A program made the translations under genes and the position numbers. Shown piece by piece: positions 59,048 to 64,000 of a stretch of 64,000 nt of DNA. The notes under the pieces were generated by a model. That model was not told the DNA's origin. It was given only the letters and a program-made list of their open reading frames with translations, and searched no databases. Origin of the DNA: Silene latifolia (lineage: Eukaryota; Streptophyta; Magnoliopsida; Caryophyllales; Caryophyllaceae); the NCBI RefSeq assembly GCF_048544455.1, contig NC_133532.1, positions 13,022,948 to 13,086,947 of the forward strand. Reading direction: 5' to 3'. Positions within the stretch are counted from its first letter, which is position 1. The number at the start of each line of letters is the position of its first letter.

Positions 59048-60982
59048 GACGATTCCGGCACCTGAAACAAATGAACCCAATGAACTTAGGGAGTCTAAAT
59101 AAAATGAACCCGGGGAGAGTTGTTTGGAGCTACCGCAAAGACTTGGGAGACGTCCCAAAGTCGCATTAAGGCCCTTACGATCTCAAGCCGGTCATGGGGG
59201 GACTGTGTTGTGTGTTTATTTGATTCATGCGTGTGGTGTGTCGAAATGGAATGCTTGGAACTTGTGGTAGAAGGTGTAATGTGTGAAAATCTGTGAAGGA
59301 CATTGTGAAAGTGGTAGAAAGGCATGATGGAATTGATGTGTGAAATCAGTTGAAACGGTTTTGGCATGAAAAGTATTGGCATGTTACGTGTTTACTAGGT
59401 GGCTTTCAGATTTATGACGTAATATACTTAACTTTGGGTAGCGATGCATAGTATATAGAATTGCATGCTTAAGTATGTTATCGTAAGTTTATGTCGTGTT
59501 TAATTTTCATGTAGGTATGATAAAAGTGCATCTATGTACTGGTTTCTTGAAGTATTGAGTTGTTGTTGTTACCTTATGCATGTTCAAATTTTTTTGGTTG
59601 AGAAAATTTGATTTGTATGAAAACCGATTATGGAAGGGGTTGTCTTAAAACTGTCCTAAGTCGTGTTCTAGAAATGATATTGCTGTGATTCCAATTGAAG
59701 GTGATAGTTTGTCTTCTTACGATTCTAACGATAGGTCACAAGCCCAAAACGACCAAGTAACGAGTGAGATATGACTGTTTTACGAAAACTGGACGATGCT
59801 GAGAATTGTATTGGTACTCGACCAAGTAAAGTAGTACTCGACCGAGTAAGTGCTACTCGGCCGAGTATTCCCAATACTCGACCGAGTAATCCCATGTGAT
59901 AATTACGTTTGCTTCTGGAGTCGAAAACTCGGCCGAGTAATATAGTTACTCGACCGAGTATCCTGTACTCGACCTAGTATGCTATGTACTCGACCAAGTA
60001 CCTCAGTGGGCGGCTATTTTGAGTCGGTGGCTATATTTTCACCTTAATTTTTATGTCGGTGGCTATGTTCTTACATTTGTTTTGAGTCGTGGGGTATGTG
60101 TACACGTATGTTTTGAGTCTTAACGCATTCTTTTATATATGTGACGGTCTTGATACGTAAGTTACCAAATGCTATGATAGAGAGGATGCCGGCGTATGAG
60201 GGATAGGTGTTGGATATAAAGGACATGAGTTATATGTAGTTGTGAGGGATAGTGGAACAAGTAAAGAGTAGATTGATGAGCTAATCGAGACAAGGAGCAT
60301 GTTTTGTGAGATATGATGAGTGATATAGTCGTGGGTTGAGTAATATAAAAGTAAGTGTATATGGGCAAGGGTGATGTAAGTTTAAAGAAACGTGAGAATG
60401 AAAGATTGAGATGAGGGATACGAATAGTGACATATTGGGATGTGTAAGGACTTATGGAGGGAGACGGTTTGGATTGAGTTGCTTAAGGATATATGTGATA
60501 AAAGGTCGCTATAGAGAGATGGAAACGAATAGTGTATAGTGAGGTCAAGTTATGCCGCGATGAGTAGACAGTGGTTGATTTGGGAATTTGGAATATCAAG
60601 AGGTGAGCCTAGTGTGTAATTCTTTGGGCAATTAACGGTATGAGATGAATTTTTGGTTTCCTAGAGATACGACAGGGAGATACGGCTTATAGAAGAATAA
60701 CCGTTAGTGTGTAGAATTAATGGTAACAAGTGCGAGTGAATAGTATGATGAGAGGAGATAAGTGATAAGAAATAAAGAGAAGATATCGATGTGAATTACC
60801 GGAATTTGAGTTGTGGAGTAACAAGAAGGTAATCGGATTACTAAAGAGTTAGGTAGAAAGAGAAAGGAGATGACTTATTAATTGGTATTATTGAGTAAAA
60901 AGGGGGAAAAAGGGATGGAAGTAAGTTGAGAGAACGTTGACCGGAGTTAAGGAGCATGAAGGTAGGAATTTATGGATATGTA
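59048..60982 (+). other. Leader region of the Gypsy element, no gene
   Basis: About 1.9 kb after the primer-binding site without a recognisable gag frame. Holds palindrome cluster 2 and purine-rich sequence with many GATAAG/GAGATA words. It ends where the Athila-like sequence begins. Confidence 0.55.
59815..60000. repeat. Palindrome cluster 2 (TACTCGRCCGAGTA type)
   Basis: Eight copies in 186 bases: TACTCGACCGAGTA, ACTCGGCCGAGTA and single-base variants (CCAAGTA, CCTAGTA). Same motif as cluster 1 in the LTR of this element. Confidence 0.85.
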
Positions 60983-63900
60983 TGATGGTATCAAGCTATA
61001 CCTCGCAAGTGCACGATTTAATCGTTGTACACTATTAAGGGTCGATCCCACAAGGAGTTGAAAAGACTACTAATTGTTCTAATCCTATAGTTTAGCTAAG
61101 TCGACAATAAAGGGAGAAGGTTATGCTAGAACTACCAACAAGAAGGTAAAACAAACTGAATAAGAACTAGGAGAAAGAGCAAGATAGAACGAAAGGATGT
61201 AAATCAAATAGATTAAAAACCTAAGACTCGGTTCTTCCCAAACAATTCGTAATTCCACACAATCAAATCTCTAGGCTAATCACAAGGGTAGTTAGGTGAG
61301 GAGGTGACGACTCTAATTCGCCTAAGACCCCCCCTCTCGGGTTCGAAATAGGACACTAGTCTAACCCACCAACCCCCTCTCGGGTTCGAAGGTCGGAATC
61401 CCTAACTCAATACCCGACTACCCCAAAAACATGCATTTTCCCAAGGTAGTCCAATATTTGCTAAGGTCATTAAGCCCCATCAATTCCCGGGTCATCCCAC
61501 TCCCTCTCTCGAAGGTCGATTTCAAACGCTAGATTAGAGGTGTCCTACCCCGGTTCTCCCTTTCGGTCTCAACCAAGGTTAACACTAGGGTCAAATCTCG
61601 GGTATCCAAATCACAACCTAACCAACTCTCGTTGGTGGTCAAGGGTCGTAAGTCAACACTACCCAAAAGTCAACCCATAAACCATGTCATTCCTCTAGCC
61701 TACCCTCACCAATTTCCCCAAATAATTAGCCTTTATGAAATTCAATTAGTGAAATTACTCATGTTGGGTCAAACCGAGCCCTAGTGGAGGACTACTCACT
61801 AATCATGGTCCTAATTGCAAAATAGACAATAAAGATGGAAACTTTGGTCATGAACATGGTGAGAAGATGAATCTTACTACTAAACATGCAACAATCCAAC
61901 AATAGTTGTAAAGAAAGATGATTTAATCTAATAACTAGGTTGATTAAACTCAAAGACACAATCTTTAACCAAATCAACTCAAAGATTAAGTCTTTGAGGA
62001 CAACTATCCAAGGATGAACAAATGAAAGAGAAGCAAAGGAAAGGTGAACAATGAAAAGATGAACAATGGTGAAAATAACAACAACAAACAAACAACAACA
62101 ACAATTTTAACATAAACAATCAAACAAACATGAAAGAAGAACAAAAAGTAAACAAATGAAAATAGGGAGAGAATTAATACCAACACAATAGCAAAAGAGG
62201 AATTTGGATAGAAATAATAAAGAAGGAAATCCTTCAATCTTCTTACAAACCCAAATTCAATCACTATTTGATTGAAGAACTTCTCTAATTAGGGAAAGAT
62301 TAACAAAGAGATTAACAAAGTTTTAAACTTGAAAGGGTAAATATTCTGGATCTAGGGTTGTGTGTACAAAAGGGTTTAAGAGGGGGTATTTATAGGCTTG
62401 TACAAGATTAGGAAGAAAAGAGGAAGAAAAGAGAGAAAAGCCCAAATCTCGGGCCTGCTGCGTTTTTTTTGCACGTGCACCGCCGCCGGTGCTCAACCGG
62501 CAAAACCGCGCAAGGAATTAAATTATCCGGCATTCGTGTTTTGCGGTGGGCACGGCTTGCCGGCCCGCCGGCAAAACACCTTCTTCAGGACTTCTTCTTC
62601 TTCTTTGGGGTGCGAATCGGTTGACCGCCGCCGGTGCTCCAACCTAAGCAGCCGAGGTCAAGCTTGTTTTTCACCAAATTCTTCAATTAAATCTTCTAGT
62701 TGTGTTCTACCGGTGGGCGGCTTGCCGCCCGCCGGCAAAAACACAGATCTTCACTTTTCTTCAACTTCTTAAGTAATTTCTGGGTGTGTTTTTGCCGGTG
62801 GCTAGACCTCACGCAAAAACACACAGTTTACCATTTCTTCACCTCTTCTTTATGTAAAGGCAATGGGGTGCCTTTCTTGCCCCAATTTCTCTATACTTGG
62901 ATCGTTTCCTACAAAAGGATACACAAGGTAACAAGTACGGGCATTGGGCACAAAATGCAAGGAAAAACACCCGAAACCGACTCGATACGAGTCGGTATGC
63001 ATAAAAGAAAGAGGGGAATTAGAAGTAAATTAATCGTATATCAAACCTCCCCACACTTAAACCTTACTCGTCCCCGAGTAAGTCCCAAAACCAAATGTAC
63101 AAAGCATTATTATGATAGATATGGAGAGTGGATGCACAATATAAGCATCACTCAACTAGACTACTACTTAAGCCGATCGAGTATTAGCGCACTCAACGCC
63201 CCTTCAACTCACAATTTGACACTCATGAGGGGAGAGTGCCCTATTGCAAGGCAAGTTGGGTCTTTCTACAAAACTTTCGACACATTCATCATGAAAGCAC
63301 GTAATCAACAAATAGAATGCATCTAACAAAATGATCCACTTTCCTCATCTAAGTGGCCGAATCTTTCAAATAACAAAACACGGTCTTGGTCGGGAGTACC
63401 GTCTCAGAAGTGCCAATTGAGGTGCCAACCCCCTAAATGTGACAAAAGCAACCCTTGCGTGACCAATGCTCAAGAAACAAATTCGAGAGCGGGGAAAGGG
63501 GAGAAAGGCAAGTCCGCCGAGAATTACAAAACCGACACAAGATTCAACCGAAGGACCCATGACTAAGGGGACCAAGGCAACGACATCCTCACGGTTTTCA
63601 CCCGTCAGTCAATGAAAGAACAAGGTGATTTTTGTAACAAATAGTAACCAAAATCACTCGACTAACTCAACTAGCGAAAACGTGCCCGCAATCTAATGTG
63701 TAAGATCGTCCTATGTCCAATGTAATGCAAACAATGGCAAAATGCACACAAAAATGAAGCAAGGGTTACAACGGGGCTAAGGAGTAGGTCGAAACGGGAT
63801 TGGTGCAAGCACCGTTTGGACATGTGGGGCTCAAATCAAGAATCGTCGACACATCACATCCCATCTCTTATTGCAACACATGAGACACGTCTATGCCCTA

Positions 63901-64000
63901 ACATAGCATTGATGACCAAAACTATGCAAAAATTGCATAAACCCAACTCAAGAAGGAAAAATTTGATAAAACTCCTTTTATTTCAACAAATGGTAACGTC
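60983..64000 (-). mobile_element. Athila-like LTR region, runs off the window
   Basis: Starts TGATGGTATCAAGC, which read inverted is an LTR-type CA end. Sequence such as GGGTCGATCCCACAAGGAG, several CTCTCGGGTTCGAA units, and CCTCCCCACACTTAAACCTT occurs commonly in Athila-type plant LTRs, as I recall. A minus-strand TATA box (TATAAATACC, about 62387-62396) suggests transcription leftward. No coding region is seen in 3 kb and the right end lies outside. Family assignment is tentative. Confidence 0.5.
62460..62830. repeat. GC-rich imperfect repeats in the Athila-like region
   Basis: GCCGCCGGTGCTC occurs at about 62481 and 62624; GGCTTGCCG(GC)CCGCCGGC AAAA occurs near 62552 and 62719, with a third degraded unit near 62790. 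They lie just upstream of the minus-strand TATA box. Confidence 0.7.

Noticed and set aside
57691..60000. CRISPR-like array from evenly repeated 14-mers
   Set aside because: Plant sequence; units are palindromes with irregular spacing and no leader or cas genes.
62398..63326. 124- and 208-codon frames
   Set aside because: They translate GC-rich LTR repeats; overlapping in two frames with no domain.

Overview
This is a plant nuclear window with two ordinary genes and a dense, nested pile of transposable elements. The host genes have spliced plant architecture (GT-AG introns, a TATA box, AT-rich introns and spacers). The large Ty3/Gypsy element on the right matches what I recall of Retand, a family described from Silene latifolia: a second (archaeal-type) RNase H domain, tandem repeats after pol, and an antisense coding unit between pol and the 3' LTR. 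That points to Caryophyllaceae, most likely Silene. The genus is an inference from the repeats; 'eukaryotic dicot' is safe.

Host genes. A Tubby-like F-box protein gene lies at 1334-4076 (+, five coding exons, 403 aa). A clade III-type SWEET sugar transporter gene lies at 40543-42537 (+, five coding exons, 311 aa). Both look intact, with clean splice junctions and reading frames. Nothing else in the window looks like a functional host gene.

Layout. 4.1-17.7 kb is an AT-rich repeat field: a Cassandra-type solo LTR carrying a 5S rRNA-like block, a long Helitron (A) with a second Helitron (B) inserted 8 bp from its 5' end, more Helitron ends, Stowaway MITEs, an element sitting between (TA)n tracts, and a 901-bp fold-back MULE-like MITE with a perfect 9-bp target duplication. 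17.7-27.1 kb is an old TRIM split by an 8.65-kb Copia element (minus strand, 990-bp LTRs with only three differences, target duplication TCCCG), followed by a roughly 295-bp SMART-like miniature LTR element. 27-40 kb holds a 1,700-bp Helitron, a hAT element with a 1.48-kb LTR element inside it, several PIF/Harbinger-like MITEs and a tandem duplication just upstream of the SWEET gene. 43.3-64 kb is a nest: a solo LTR; a Copia gag split by a CACTA element; a 10.66-kb Retand-like element inserted 17 bp into that CACTA; a Gypsy LTR with primer-binding site cut into the end of the same gag; and an Athila-like LTR region running off the window.

The coding regions of the large retroelements are broken by frameshifts and stops, so none is expected to be autonomous. 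Features most worth a second look are the antisense unit of the Retand-like element with its own TATA box, the two clusters of a 14-bp palindrome in the Gypsy LTR and leader, the fold-back MULE, the Helitron-in-Helitron and tail-to-tail Helitron junctions, and the order of insertion readable from the nests.
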